Shown here: positions 9,236-20,474 of the stretch, piece by piece | Layout of the letters: each line of letters opens with the position of its first letter | How positions within the stretch are numbered: position 1 is the first letter of the stretch | NCBI GenBank assembly: GCA_905160935.1 | Contig: CAJHZI010000773.1 | Location: forward strand, 208,501 to 272,500 | Length of the DNA stretch: 64,000 nt | DNA from: Enchytraeus crypticus | Taxonomy: Eukaryota > Annelida > Clitellata > Enchytraeida > Enchytraeidae | Reading direction: 5' to 3' | The notes under the pieces: generated by a model | Told to the model about the DNA's origin: nothing | What the model saw: only the letters and a program-made list of their open reading frames with translations | The model's database searches: none | Position numbers and translations under genes: made by a program

Positions 9236-9600
9236 GGTCGCCCCGTGTTGTGCTCGGGTGTGGTTGGACCACTGCAGAATAGGGCAACCGCAAACAATCT
9301 GCCGCGCGTACGTAAGAGGCGACTGAAGGAGGAGCTGAGGATGGCAAGAGTGGACCCACCTCACCATGAAGTATTTTTCCATCAGATTAAGCGGTAATTA
9401 ATCCATCTAACTGTGGAAAGCTACGGGAAACCACCTCAGAAGCCACACTTTTCCCAAGCTATAGGCTACATAAGGTATGGATAAGGCATAAATTTTGTGA
9501 AAGGATTAACTTGTTGCTAAGGAGTGAGAAAGTAGACTTTGAGTATGAATATGTACCTTGACCTGCCACTTGGAAGTGCACTCAAGAGAAGATATTATAT
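9236..9600 (+). mobile_element. SINE-H copy, near complete
   Basis: Head GCCCCGTGTTGTGCTCGGGT, block GGACCACTGCAGAATAGGGC, central GACCCACCTCACCATGAAG, and 3' end TTGACCTGCCACTTGGAAGT-GCACTCAAGAGAAGA. The end matches the LINE-A terminus apart from the hairpin loop. Confidence 0.7.
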
Positions 9601-9994
9601 ATTAGGAAAGCTCTAATTAACTTGTTTGTATCGTTGTTTTCTTCTAAGTCTCATACGTTACAACATTTTCGAATTACGTGTCGGTTTTCAAGGTGCCCTC
9701 TCATTTAGTCCTGGGCTGATTGTGTGTTGCTATTTTAATATTAAAACTTTTTATGTGTTTTTCTTGTCAAAACAACCGTGAATGAAAACATATTTAACTA
9801 GAAAATAAAAAACTAATTGAAAAAAGAGGGATGCCTCAAAAGAGCCTACGATCTATGAGATAATACAGGCAATTTTTACTTTTATTGTAATGGATATCAA
9901 AGTTTACATATATTCATCGATCTTCATTCTTTTATATCTATATTTTTGTAGCGTAACATTTGCTCACACATCATTTGTGTGTCTGACACGCGGA

Positions 9995-10150
9995 AATATA
10001 TTTCCTGCGCGTGTCCGACACTTGCGTGTCCGACATTGGCGCGTGTTCGACATTTGCGTGCGCGACATTTGCGTGTGTTCGACACTTGCGTTTGCGAGCG
10101 ACACTTGCGCGTGAGCGATATTTGCATGTACGATATATGCGCTGCAGACA
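9995..10150. repeat. Degenerate CpG-rich tandem repeat
   Basis: Irregular 15-20-bp units around CGACACTTGCGTGTC, about eight copies, notably CpG-rich in an AT-rich setting. Frames across it in all directions are repeat artefacts (Cys/Arg/His-rich). Confidence 0.7.
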
Positions 10151-10840
10151 TTTTCGACATCGACGTACTGCCAATTACTTGGGTCATTATTATTTTGACG
10201 ACCTTAGTCTTCAATTATCTGTGCTTCATCGTTGAATTTGTGAAAATTCTAGAATTTTTTAAATTTTACATTACAGAACTGTCAGAAATAAAGGTTTAAT
10301 TATTGCTATTTATTATATTAATTTGTACTAATAACTAAGAAAATGATGCAATTAACATTTTGTGTTCCTAAAAAATATCTGCAAAAGAAGATAATAATTA
10401 AAACGATGGAATATACGAACTTATTATGCTTAAAAACATTACATAAAGATTTACTTCAAAGGTATCAAAAGCCTAGCGTCAATTGTGACATTAATGCCGT
10501 GACACGGAAAACACGCACGTGACACGTAATTAATTGTTTCGACAGTCTGGAAATTTTACACACTTTTATTAAAACCATAAATTATCCGACATAGAATCAT
10601 TTATATTCAAATATAGCTACATACCAAAGTTAAACATTTCGAGCGAAATATCTAAAATTAATGCAACAATACTCTATAACATAAGTTTCTAGGTAAACAA
10701 TAGCACAATCTCTGGAATAAAGTAATTGAGGCATTTTGTCTATTTTAAGCGTATTCACATCTAGTCAAAATATCGCTCTAAAATATTGTAAGTAAACAGT
10801 ATCATCCATTTCCCTTGAATCACAGCTTAGGTAGGATTAG
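10151..10840. other. AT-rich spacer, nothing recognised
   Basis: No coding pattern or repeat match seen. Confidence 0.5.
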
Positions 10841-10844
10841 GAAT

Positions 10845-10980
10845 AGAAAATTTTGTCGCAATTTCCGGAGACTTAGCGCCCATCAACCGAATGTCCTTTC
10901 TGATGTAGATTTGGATCTTAGTGCATTGTCGCCTTTTATGACAAGCACAGTCTACGGTTAGTCTCTTCTTCAGCAATCGA
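10845..10980 (-). mobile_element. SINE-D fragment
   Basis: Plus-strand AACCGAATGTCCTTTCTGAT-GTAGATTTGGATCTTAGTGC matches the SINE-D core; no GAT tail remains. Confidence 0.55.
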
Positions 10981-11129
10981 GACACAAAAAATGTGAAATG
11001 TTGCCATTATGTAATATTGTAAACAATTACAAGTTAAACATATTGAAACACTCATTGCTTTGCATTCATTTGAGGAATCGAATTGCAAATTCTCACTAAT
11101 TGATAGATTGCTTGCTTTTATTTATTTAT

Positions 11130-11480
11130 TGATTGATTTAATAGAATTCATTTTCAAACATCGCCAATCAAATTAGACAAAGTTCGAAGAACTAGGGAAA
11201 TCGAATTGGTCAAATTTAATTATTCTATCAATAGCTCAATATATGTCTATTGACTGCATGGCCTAACATAAAAATGGATCATATATGTTTGATTGATTGA
11301 GTGATTGGTTTAATTTAATGCATTTTCAAATATTACCGATTACATAGGCCATGTTCACATCCTCCTGCTTACAAGAAAACGGACAATCAATTATGCCTAA
11401 GTCAAATTCAATAATTCCATAAATATATTAATTTATTGACCGCATAACATAAAAATGATATCACACATGCTTGACTAGGT
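11130..11480. repeat. Diverged direct duplication, two arms of about 165 bp
   Basis: Arm 1 (11130-11295) and arm 2 (11315-11480) share ATTCATTTTCAAA/ATGCATTTTCAAATAT, YTATTGACYGCAT and CTAACATAAAAATG blocks in the same order. It overlaps the likely 3' UTR of gene 2. Confidence 0.55.
11432..11437 (-). terminator. Candidate polyadenylation signal of gene 2
   Basis: AATAAA on the minus strand, about 127 nt downstream of the gene 2 stop. It lies in one arm of a diverged direct duplication (11130-11480), and the corresponding position of the other arm reads AATAGA. Confidence 0.4.
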
Positions 11481-11563
11481 CTCTCCACGTTGTTTATGAA
11501 AATATTATTCGCCAACGACTATTACAAAGCCGTCCGTGACAACATTAAGATTCTGTATAGTTT

Positions 11564-11716
11564 CTATGGCTCGTGAACGATGGGTGCATAGATCGAGGAT
11601 TCGATTGTAAGCTGGGCTGGAGATGATTTAGGAGCAACAGAAGTTTTACCGGTCGGCCTCGGCTTTGCACTGGCGTCCAGCACTGCGTACACCGTACCGT
11701 CTACCGGTCCTATTAT
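11564..11716 (-). CDS. Gene 2, terminal exon with paired tyrosine motifs
   Basis: Acceptor ..aactgttacag at 11717; phase 0, 50 codons plus TAG. It starts IIGPVDGTVYAVLDA, aligned without gaps to the first residues of the gene 1 terminal exon, and ends SIYAPIVHEP. S-I-Y-A-P-I matches the ITIM consensus; T-V-Y-A-V-L resembles an ITSM. Between them is a Pro/Ser/Lys linker. The DGTVYA block is also conserved at the DNA level (ACGGTGTACGC in both genes). It completes a 419-residue predicted protein if the candidate first exon is right and the TAG in Ig domain 2 is read through or absent. Confidence 0.8.
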   Translation of the reverse strand: MIGPVDGTVYAVLDASAKPRPTGKTSVAPKSSPAQLTIESSIYAPIVHEP

Positions 11717-12063
11717 CTGTAACAGTTATATGCATTAGGTAATAATTATATCATACCATGATGGGTTTTAATAATGCAATCTGCCTGAAGTTAGTTTTGC
11801 TTGCAAACAGTAAACGTACATATAATTATTAATAGTGATGCAAGAAGCTAAAAATATTCCTTTGTACATGTGTAATTAGTTTTAATTTAAAGCCGGATCT
11901 CCGATAGAAAAGCTTATTAATAAACAACCAGACATACAGTATACATTCATATATATGTATACATGCATATACACTGTGTATTTATGTCCGAGAACACAAA
12001 CTATTTTTATAATAAAGTCATAGTGTGTTGACCAATATGGGACAATATGGAATTTTAATATCG

Positions 12064-12262
12064 TAATATATACTGAGTTAGTTGATTAATATATTGAGCT
12101 AAATATCATAATGTACTGAGTTAATTAATATCCTGAATTAAATATCATAATGTACTGAGTTAATTAATATCCTGAATTAAATATCATAATGTACTGAGTT
12201 AATTAATATCCTGAATTAAATATCATAATGTACTGAGCTAGTTAATTAATATCCTGAGCTGT
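12064..12262. repeat. 39-bp tandem repeat, about 4-5 units
   Basis: ATATCATAATGTACTGAG followed by TTAATTAATATCCTGAATTAA recurs with exact 39-bp spacing at 12103, 12142, 12181 and 12220, with diverged outer units. Confidence 0.92.
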
Positions 12263-12394
12263 GTAACTTTTGTCTGTAATGTTTCACGTAGGCCAACATA
12301 TCATTATTAATAATTATACAAGAAGCCAAAAATTTTGAATTCCGGTTCTCTAATACAGGAGCTTACTAATAAACAACCAGATATATACAAGTAT

Positions 12395-12602
12395 ACATAC
12401 ATGTATATATATATATACATGTATATACACACATATATATTATAGATAATATTATATATATATATATATATACATTTAATTATAATTCGATATATTTTAT
12501 ATTGTATACAGAATATACACGTATATATATATACAGTATATATACATATATTTATACATTTATATATATATACAATATATATATACATATACATACATAT
12601 AC

Positions 12603-12648
<46 letters not shown>

Positions 12649-12660
12649 GCGTGTGTGTGT
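12395..12660. repeat. (TA)n-rich complex with ACATGTA islands
   Basis: Long TA-based low-complexity block ending in a (GT)n run. The open Tyr/Ile-rich frames across it on both strands are artefacts. Confidence 0.9.
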
Positions 12661-12829
12661 GTTGGTGTCCTGCTCCATAGCCTTAGCGCTCCTCAGGAAG
12701 CCTCAAGCCATTGTTCACTGTCTCAGTTAATTGTATATTGTTAAGTTAGTTTGTAAAGTGTAGTGGTATGCAATAAATAAATAAGTATAAATATTATATA
12801 TATATATATATATACGTGGGCCTATACTT

Positions 12830-12985
12830 ATATTTAATTCAATTCAATTTAACTTAATGAGAACACCAAAAAAGGTCGCATAACCCTGTAGAGTTCACAT
12901 ACACACAAGACACAAACAATCAACTGCAGCTGGACAAAACACAAACTACATGTGAACTATGCTGAACTAAAAGAAGATAAATAAT
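12830..12985 (-). mobile_element. LINE 3'-end fragment with (ATTGA)-like tail (LINE-C)
   Basis: Minus strand ends GTGAACTC-ACAGGGTTATGCGACC then TCATTAAGTTAAATTGAATTG. The same end occurs at 24155, 39805 and about 60120. A pentameric A/T-rich tail like this is usual for CR1/L2-type LINEs. Confidence 0.5.
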
Positions 12986-13136
12986 GATAATAGGTGAATT
13001 TTTGCATTCAAAATAGGCAGGGGTATAATTTTAAATTGAGATTAAAAAATACAATTATAAAAATAGTCAAATAATAATAAGAAGAACAAATGAGCTAATA
13101 GCTATCTAGTATTTGCGAAGATTTATATCAAAATAG

Positions 13137-13139
<3 letters not shown>

Positions 13140-13182
<43 letters not shown>
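13140..13182. repeat. (TA)n microsatellite
   Basis: About 20 TA units immediately before a LINE-A copy. Confidence 0.95.
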
Positions 13183-13183
<1 letters not shown>

Positions 13184-13632
13184 TCAAAAGAAAGACACAA
13201 AGATAAAGATAGTGAAAACTTTGGTTTGGACCACGCTATTGTATGGATATGAAACATGGACCTTAAGGAAGGAGGATATTAGGAAACTGGAGGCATTGGA
13301 AATGTGGATTTGGAGAAGAATGGAGAGGATTAGCTGGACTCAAAAGGTTACAAATGAGGAAGTCTTGGAGAGAGTTGGCATAGATAGACAGTTGATAAAT
13401 GTATTAAGAAATAGGAAGAGGAGATGGATAGGACACATTCTAAGGGGGAAGGTCTATTAAAAGAGGTCATAGAAAGTAGAATGGAAGGAAAAAGAGGCAG
13501 TGGCAGGCCGAGATTAGGTATGTTAGATGATTTAAAGTCCCACTTCATATGTGGAAATGAAGAGGAAGGCGGAAGACAGAGAAGAATGGAGGCGTTGTGT
13601 ACCATGGACCTGCCGGTAGGCAGTGCACTAAG
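13184..13632 (+). mobile_element. LINE-A 3' fragment
   Basis: Encodes the end of the polyprotein: TLVWTTLLYGYETWTLRKED, WIWRRMERISWTQKVTNEEV, RKRRWIGHILRGK, then (+1 frame) SGRPRLGMLDDLK and a closing PWTC-like end. One frame change lies near 13440. The 3' hairpin is CTGCC-GGTA-GGCAG, followed by a (TA)n tract instead of (GA)n. Confidence 0.8.
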
Positions 13633-13633
13633 A

Positions 13634-13682
13634 TATATATATATATACTTATATATATATATAAGTATATATATATATATAA

Positions 13683-13727
<45 letters not shown>
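13634..13727. repeat. (TA)n microsatellite with AAGTA interruptions
   Basis: TA array directly joined to the 3' end of the LINE-A copy. Confidence 0.95.
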
Positions 13728-13729
13728 CC

Positions 13730-13880
13730 CCATCGGCTGGAGCCAGTGACGATATCGATAGAGCCAGTGCGATATAATAAGATATTTGACCGCTAATCAG
13801 TTCAAATCCTGGGTTCGCACGTCGCTGACATCACTTTCAAGTGATGAAACTGACGTTAATTTTAGCTTTAAAAGTTTTTT
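13730..13880 (+). mobile_element. SINE-T copy
   Basis: CGGCTGGAGCCAGTGACG head, AGTTCAAATCCTGGG (box B), GTCGCTGACATCACTTTCAA and GATGAAACTGACGTTAA tail; (TA)n tract at 13890-13932 follows. Confidence 0.65.
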
Positions 13881-13889
13881 AATAAATAA

Positions 13890-13932
<43 letters not shown>

Positions 13933-14044
13933 TAGATTTATGTTTTATAGGAAATTATAACAAATTGCATTTTAATTTATGGCAATAGGCCTACCCTTGT
14001 TGCAAATTATGTGTATATTATGCATAATTATTTATTATTATATA

Positions 14045-14255
14045 CTGGCTGGAGCCAGTAGCGATGTCGGTAAGATATTCAACCACGAATCAGTATGTGC
14101 GGGGTTCAAATCCTGGTCTGCTCGTCACTGATATCGATAAGAATTCGGTAAGATATTCGACCACGGATCAGTATGTGCGGGGTTCAAATCCTGGGCTTAC
14201 CCGTCATTGACATCGCTTTCGAATGAGGACACTGACGTTAACATTAGCTTTTTTA
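14045..14255 (+). mobile_element. SINE-T copy with duplicated tRNA-like head
   Basis: Box B core GGGGTTCAAATCCTGG appears twice (about 14100 and 14180), each preceded by CGGTAAGATATTC-ACCACG-ATCAG. The two heads are about 80 bp apart and share a single GAGGACACTGACGTTAA end. Confidence 0.6.
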
Positions 14256-14990
14256 AATTAGCTTTTATATATACTATATATATAACAACTTTAACGATGT
14301 TTTATAAATATATACCTATTCAATATTGTATATTTGATCATGGGTCACGGGGTCCATTTAGTCAAAAAAAACAAAAAAAACAATTGCGATGTTGCGCAAT
14401 TTGTATTCTTAACTTTCACTGTCACTCATTCCCATCTCTATTTCTTCTTCTTTCCATTCATTGCTCTTTTCTTCATTCGACTTTTCAATTCAGTCTTGGG
14501 GATTCAATATTATGGCCTCATGTTTATTTGGCAAACGTGTAATCCACTCGGCCGTCCAGTCGATGCACCAACAAATGTTTTACGGTGGGAACAATACTTT
14601 CTCTGTCGCAGTCAAGTATTAACCACTTTGCATACCAGCCGCAAAAAATGCGTGGTATACTCAATTCAGGAAATGATTGATAAGAAGCAGCGTGATATGT
14701 TCGATAGTTCATTATTAATTTTGTTGAGCAGGTTAGGCAGCTTAGCCTGAACTTTTTAAAAGATAACAAATTACATATAACTTTATAGAGTCGCATTTAT
14801 AAAATTATTGATACGGAGTTGTTGTTTCGTTTCTCTTATAATGTCATTGTCCTAAAATAAAGTAATTGTTGGTTTATATATTTAGATAGACCTACTGCTC
14901 AAATGTTAGTATCATTTATTATTGGTATCTCCAATTTTCCATCTTCCAATATCATCCTCTAAACGGGTTTGAATTTTTCTTGTTACATGA
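14256..14990. other. Spacer; possible decayed tRNA-like segment
   Basis: Minus-strand GGCTGGTATGCAAAGTGG near 14636 recalls box A, but no convincing box B or second copy is seen. Nothing else recognised. Confidence 0.3.
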
Positions 14991-14994
14991 ATTT

Positions 14995-15245
14995 CTTTAT
15001 TAGAATGTCTCAGTAGCGTAAGGGTAACGTCATGAAGTTTTAAATGACAGATCTTGAGGTGAATTGAACTCTCGCGGGTTCGAATCCCAGCCGCGCTGAT
15101 CTGAGAGTAAATTCTCGGACATTCACTGGACTGGTTATATGGAAAATGGACTAAATTGTCTAACGGTTTAAACATGTGGTATTAAAAAGTGATAGATATC
15201 AACATAGTTGATCATTTCACTATAATGTGTGTTTACTTTTACTTT
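14995..15245 (+). mobile_element. SINE-R copy (tRNA-derived)
   Basis: CAGTAGCGTAAGGGTAACG (box A), CGGGTTCGAATCCCAGCC (box B), then GCGCTGATCTGAGAGTAAA and ACGGTTTAAACATGTGGTA, ending GATATCAACATAGTTGATCA. Other copies are at 40070, 45530 and, decayed, 63470. Confidence 0.65.
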
Positions 15246-15324
15246 TTACATGATTCTGTTCAAATTCTACTTTCTGGTTATCTGTGACAGCTCTCTCAAA
15301 CTACTGTCAATTATCAATGTTGTT

Positions 15325-15620
15325 TCTGTAATCTAATTCAACTTAGCAGTGCAAGGATCTGTACTCAGCCTACTTCTCTTCACTCTCTATACTACTCTTC
15401 AAGAAGTTTACTTTCTAATTCTTCATTACAGTTTAACTTCTACAATGGTAATTAGATGTTTTCGTCAAGGCGTGTCTCTTATCATGCACTTACTAAACTT
15501 TTCTTCACCCGCGATCAGGTTCATTCTTGGTTTTGTGCACAATATCTCTATGTTAATCCGTTTATATCCGAATAATTTGGTTATTGGTATCCACAACAAT
15601 GTGTATTAATATACGTTTCT
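15325..15620 (+). mobile_element. Decayed CR1/L2-like LINE fragment
   Basis: VQGSVLSLLLFTLYTT resembles the reverse transcriptase core (V/I)PQGSVLGP-LF-LYTT as preserved at 56810; downstream frames are broken. Confidence 0.4.
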
Positions 15621-15697
15621 GTTATCACATATCACACAGCACAGCAGTCAACATAGTTTGAATAACATAAATGTACTAAAGAATACGCAAAGGCAAG

Positions 15698-15850
15698 CAC
15701 TCTCTCTCTCTCTCTTAGTGCACTGCCTACTGGCAGGTCCATGGTATATAACGCTTCCGCTCTTCTCTACCTTCCGCTTTCCTCTTCATGTCAACATATG
15801 AGTGGATCTTTAAATCATCTAGAATCTAATCCTGCCTCTGACAGGCAAGT
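15698..15850 (-). mobile_element. LINE-A 3' fragment
   Basis: (CT)n then TTAGTGCACTGCCTACTGGC-AGGTCCATGG on the plus strand, followed by TATGAGTGGATCTTTAAATC; about 150 nt of the LINE-A end. Confidence 0.7.
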
Positions 15851-16079
15851 GCCTGTAAACCAGGCACATAATACACGCAAAACCAGTCCGTCTTCAATGA
15901 GGGAGTATAACACCCTCTCTAGTTGACCACCTGGATATCAATCACTTTGCTAACAATCGTCCTACATGTTAAGTCATCGATGAATTCATATCGTTTACAC
16001 GTATTGCTCTATACCCAATTGATTCTTCATTTAACCTCGATGTTACCTTCGAATTATATCTCTATTTTAAAGTTACATA

Positions 16080-16600
16080 GCTTCAATTTCACGCCAATAC
16101 TTCTTATTCGCCAGTTACGTTTGGTCGCTCTTTCCTTGACTACGATTTAGTAATATTATTGGTGATTGGTGAACGCACAAGTCTACTTGAAGGTCGACTA
16201 TTTCAAATCTGCAAAATGGTCTCTCAAAAACACGTCCGTCCTTCACCTCCAAAATATGCAATATGTCTTGCTCGTGTCGTTTGCAGTGAGTCATTTCGCC
16301 TCATACTAAGATCTACATTGGCTACCAATCTCTGGACGTATAAAAATAGTAGATTGTATCATTGATTTTAAAAATTATAATCTATGGTAAACCGCCATGC
16401 ATTGTAGATCTTATCTCATCTTATCAGTCTTCCCGTTGACTGTTCTTTTGTCGTTCTAACCACCTTTCTGTTTCTAATATTTGTTCATCAAATTTGTAGG
16501 CTATCACTCAGCTCTACTATTCCTATAATATAGAATCTCTACCACTTGAACATCGATCTCGTACACATATCGTACAACTCCTGATCCTGTACAATTTTCC
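16080..16600 (+). mobile_element. Decayed LINE C-terminal region (CR1/L2-like, tentative)
   Basis: The segment LLILYNFP and ATCHWLP-like codons (ACATTGGCTACCAATCTCTG) recall the CR1/L2 C-terminal LHWLPI motif, but the frame is heavily broken. Confidence 0.3.
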
Positions 16601-17014
16601 TGCGCAAACCAAAAACTCATTTATGCCAAACGAAAAAACGCAACGAAAATAATGCAAAAAACGAAAAGAAAGACGCAAACTAAAAAATCATTTATTTTCT
16701 TTTCCCTAGCTGACGAGTGGGATTGCTTTGTTATCCATATCGTCTTCCTTTCGGCCTATGCATTGGTTGCTGTTTATGGTGATATAGAACTGTTCGATGC
16801 TTGAAACGTCCCTGACATACCGCTCGGTTGAGGAACCGGACGTGGTATTTTGAATTCTGTTATATTGCATGAAACTAATAAAATAAATTTGCTGATTATA
16901 ATTAGTAAGCTGGAGCCTTAAATGCGTCACATCTGCACAACATTAAGTACCGTCAACTATTTGCTAACAAGGAAGAAAATAAGAGAATTTACAGAGTACA
17001 CAGACCCGTTTTAC

Positions 17015-17145
17015 TTCCTGATTCTTGTTCACTGATTTTTTCTCCTTAAATCTATTAGATGTAGCTGGTCTCACATCCTGATAATAAAGAGATTCTTCTT
17101 TCGGTGGCTTCGAGGGTTTATTTACTTCGGCATACACTGCATCCA
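17015..17145 (-). CDS. Gene 2, second cytoplasmic exon with YAEV, YYQDV and SH3-type motifs
   Basis: Acceptor ..ctgtttgtttcag at 17146, donor GTAAAA (17014-17009); phase 1 in, phase 0 out, 131 nt. It reads DAVYAEVNKPSKPPKEESLY followed by YQDVRP. A second Y-A-E-V lies 19 residues after the first, too far for a canonical ITAM (6-12). P-S-K-P-P-K fits the class II SH3 ligand PxxPxK, and ESLYYQDV gives another SH2-type tyrosine. The tail is Lys-rich. Both splice borders are supported by exact phase continuity with the neighbouring exons. Confidence 0.82.
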
Positions 17146-17606
17146 CTGAAACAAACAGTTAAATGATATTTAAGGAAGTTGTTACTTCAAATTTCAAACT
17201 TAAAAACCCCTTTAATGTGAATATTTATAATATGTTATTTTGAGCAAAATCATCATAAATTCAATGAATTTTATTGCACATGCCTGTAGTATTATTTTAT
17301 GAATCTCAATGAATTGCTATAATTGATTTAGGATTAGCCTATCAAAATTCAGTCTAGAGCCTTATTCCAGTGAACAAGATTAGCAGCATTAATAAAAAGT
17401 ACCAGATTACATTTTTTGTTACTGTATAATGTATCTGCAGTATCACATCTGTCGTATCTGTATGTATCTACAGTATCGTATCGTATCTGTATAGTATAAT
17501 GTTTCGATGCTGGCGAGTAGGCTAAATAGTTACTCATAGGCAGTTTTATGTTCAACTCGCTGCAGATGACTCATAATTTCTAGTATCCGATTAGCCTATA
17601 ACTCAC

Positions 17607-17723
17607 TCGCAATGTTCGATTCTGCCACAACATCCGGGCATCTGGGAAGCTGAACTTCGGCGTAGAATTCCTCCTCCGTTTGAGCCTTCTTCTTTCTCTC
17701 CTCAAGCTCCTGGATGTAAGCGA
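17607..17723 (-). CDS. Gene 2, first cytoplasmic exon with YAEV motif
   Basis: Acceptor ..attttatttcag at 17724, donor GTGAGT (17606-17601); phase 1-1, 117 nt. It encodes AYIQELEERKKKAQTEEEFY followed by AEVQLPRCPDVV. A charged, probably helical juxtamembrane stretch precedes Y-A-E-V, an SH2-ligand type tyrosine motif. The motif lacks the canonical hydrophobic residue at -2 of a strict ITIM. Splicing to the next exon creates an ATG codon across the junction (A + TG), read here as an internal Met. Confidence 0.82.
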
Positions 17724-18202
17724 CTGAAATAAAATATCACCGTATCTGAAATATCACTTCAGAAGATATCTGAACTTGTTTCTTTGTTTCATGCAGATGG
17801 CATCGCTATATTCAGTAACAGAAATACTAGAAGTAAGCGCGAAACAAGCGATGAACGATTTAACAAAGCAACTAACCAAATGCCTTTAAACCAAAAAATA
17901 TTTACTAGAGTTACTTAGTAATTTTGTTATACACATAACGTTTTAAACTTGTCAAGAACTATTATAAATGACCTTTTTAGCTTTTAGATCACACAACTTA
18001 GTGAAAGGCCTCTCCGTTTTGTGCTTGAAGGGGCCAGCTACTTAATTGAGCTCGATGAGAACATTTCTCAGTTTTAAAATGAAATCAGTAGGTGTCAAGT
18101 ATTGGTAGCCGAGCTGAATGATGATTTTCTAAGTAAACACTGTATATACGTTTAATTATAATCTTCATGTTACTTAGTCAAAACTTCAATTTTATCCCTG
18201 GA

Positions 18203-18205
<3 letters not shown>

Positions 18206-18253
<48 letters not shown>
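18206..18253. repeat. (TA)n microsatellite
   Basis: About 24 TA units joined directly to the (ATC)n tail of a SINE-D copy. Confidence 0.95.
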
Positions 18254-18255
<2 letters not shown>

Positions 18256-18685
18256 TCATCATCATCATCATCATCTACCTTTGAATCCCAGTTTAACCAG
18301 GGTCAGTATACAACTAGACTGTCTCAAATCCTCTCTGTCCTACACTACACCACCAGCCAGCCAATCCCCTATTTGAGACTTTTTCATTCGTTTAAATTTG
18401 TGTAATTAATTCTGGAGCCTAGTATAGCATAACCGGGTTCTTAACGTCCCTTTCTTATGCCATTGTATACTTATGACCCAGATATAATTTACCTTGTTGT
18501 CTTACGCTTTGTCCTATATGATGTTATTATATAGGACAAAGGGTAAGACAACAAGGTCACCAATCAAATGCCCTTTCTGACGTTGGTATGGATCTTAGTG
18601 CTTTAGTCGCCATCTACGACACGTGCAGTCACCGATTGGTCAATTCTTCAAGCAGCCCGAACACAACACGGGGAGATATATATAT
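18254..18685 (-). mobile_element. SINE-D copy interrupted by an insertion
   Basis: (ATC)n tail, then TTGAATCCCAGTTTAACCAG-GGTCAGTATACAAC and TTTCTGACGTTGGTATGGATC, head CCCGAACACAACACGGGG. Compared with the copy at 28352, about 140 nt (18422-18560) are extra and include a near-perfect hairpin. Confidence 0.65.
18491..18557. repeat. 29-bp inverted repeat (hairpin)
   Basis: Arms ACCTTGTTGTCTTACGCTTT... and its complement differ at one base around a 9-nt spacer; lies inside the extra DNA of a SINE-D copy. No terminator logic applies in this context. Confidence 0.85.
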
Positions 18686-18719
18686 ACCTGTATATATATG
18701 TATATATATATATATATAT

Positions 18720-19072
18720 AATAAAGATAGTGAAAGCCTTGGTTTGGACCACACTATTGTATGGATGTTAAACATTGACCTTAAGGAAGGCAGGTGTAAA
18801 GAAACTAGAGGCATTGGAAATGTGGATTTGGAGAAGAATAGAAAGGACTAGTTGGACTCAAAAGGTTACAAATGAGGAAGTTCAGGAGAGAGTTGGTACA
18901 GATAGACAGTTGATAAATTTATAAAAAATAGGAAGAAGAGTTGGATAGGACACATTCTAAGGGGGAAAGTCTATAAAAGGAGATCATGGAAGGTAGAATG
19001 GAAAAACAAAGAGGAAAAGGCAGACAGAGATATGTATGTTACATGACTTAAAGGTTCACTCGTATGAAGAGG
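18720..19072 (+). mobile_element. LINE-A 3' fragment, decayed
   Basis: ATAAAGATAGTGAAAGCCTT-GGTTTGGACCACACTATTG and later GGACACATTCTAAGGGGG match the other copies; the very 3' hairpin is lost and a (TA)n tract follows. Confidence 0.7.
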
Positions 19073-20456
<1,384 letters not shown>

Positions 20457-20474
20457 ATTAATTTGCTATACAGT

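Noticed and set aside
9924-10299. Overlapping Cys/Arg/His-rich frames on both strands
   Set aside because: Generated by the CpG-rich tandem repeat; frames exist in nearly all phases.
12307-12744. Tyr/Ile repeat proteins on both strands
   Set aside because: Translations of a (TA)n microsatellite; the same holds for the frames at 13545, 20270, 36926, 47960 and 61851.
14207-14796. Frames of 90-138 codons on both strands
   Set aside because: No domain, splice or motif support; overlap a SINE tail and plain AT-rich DNA.
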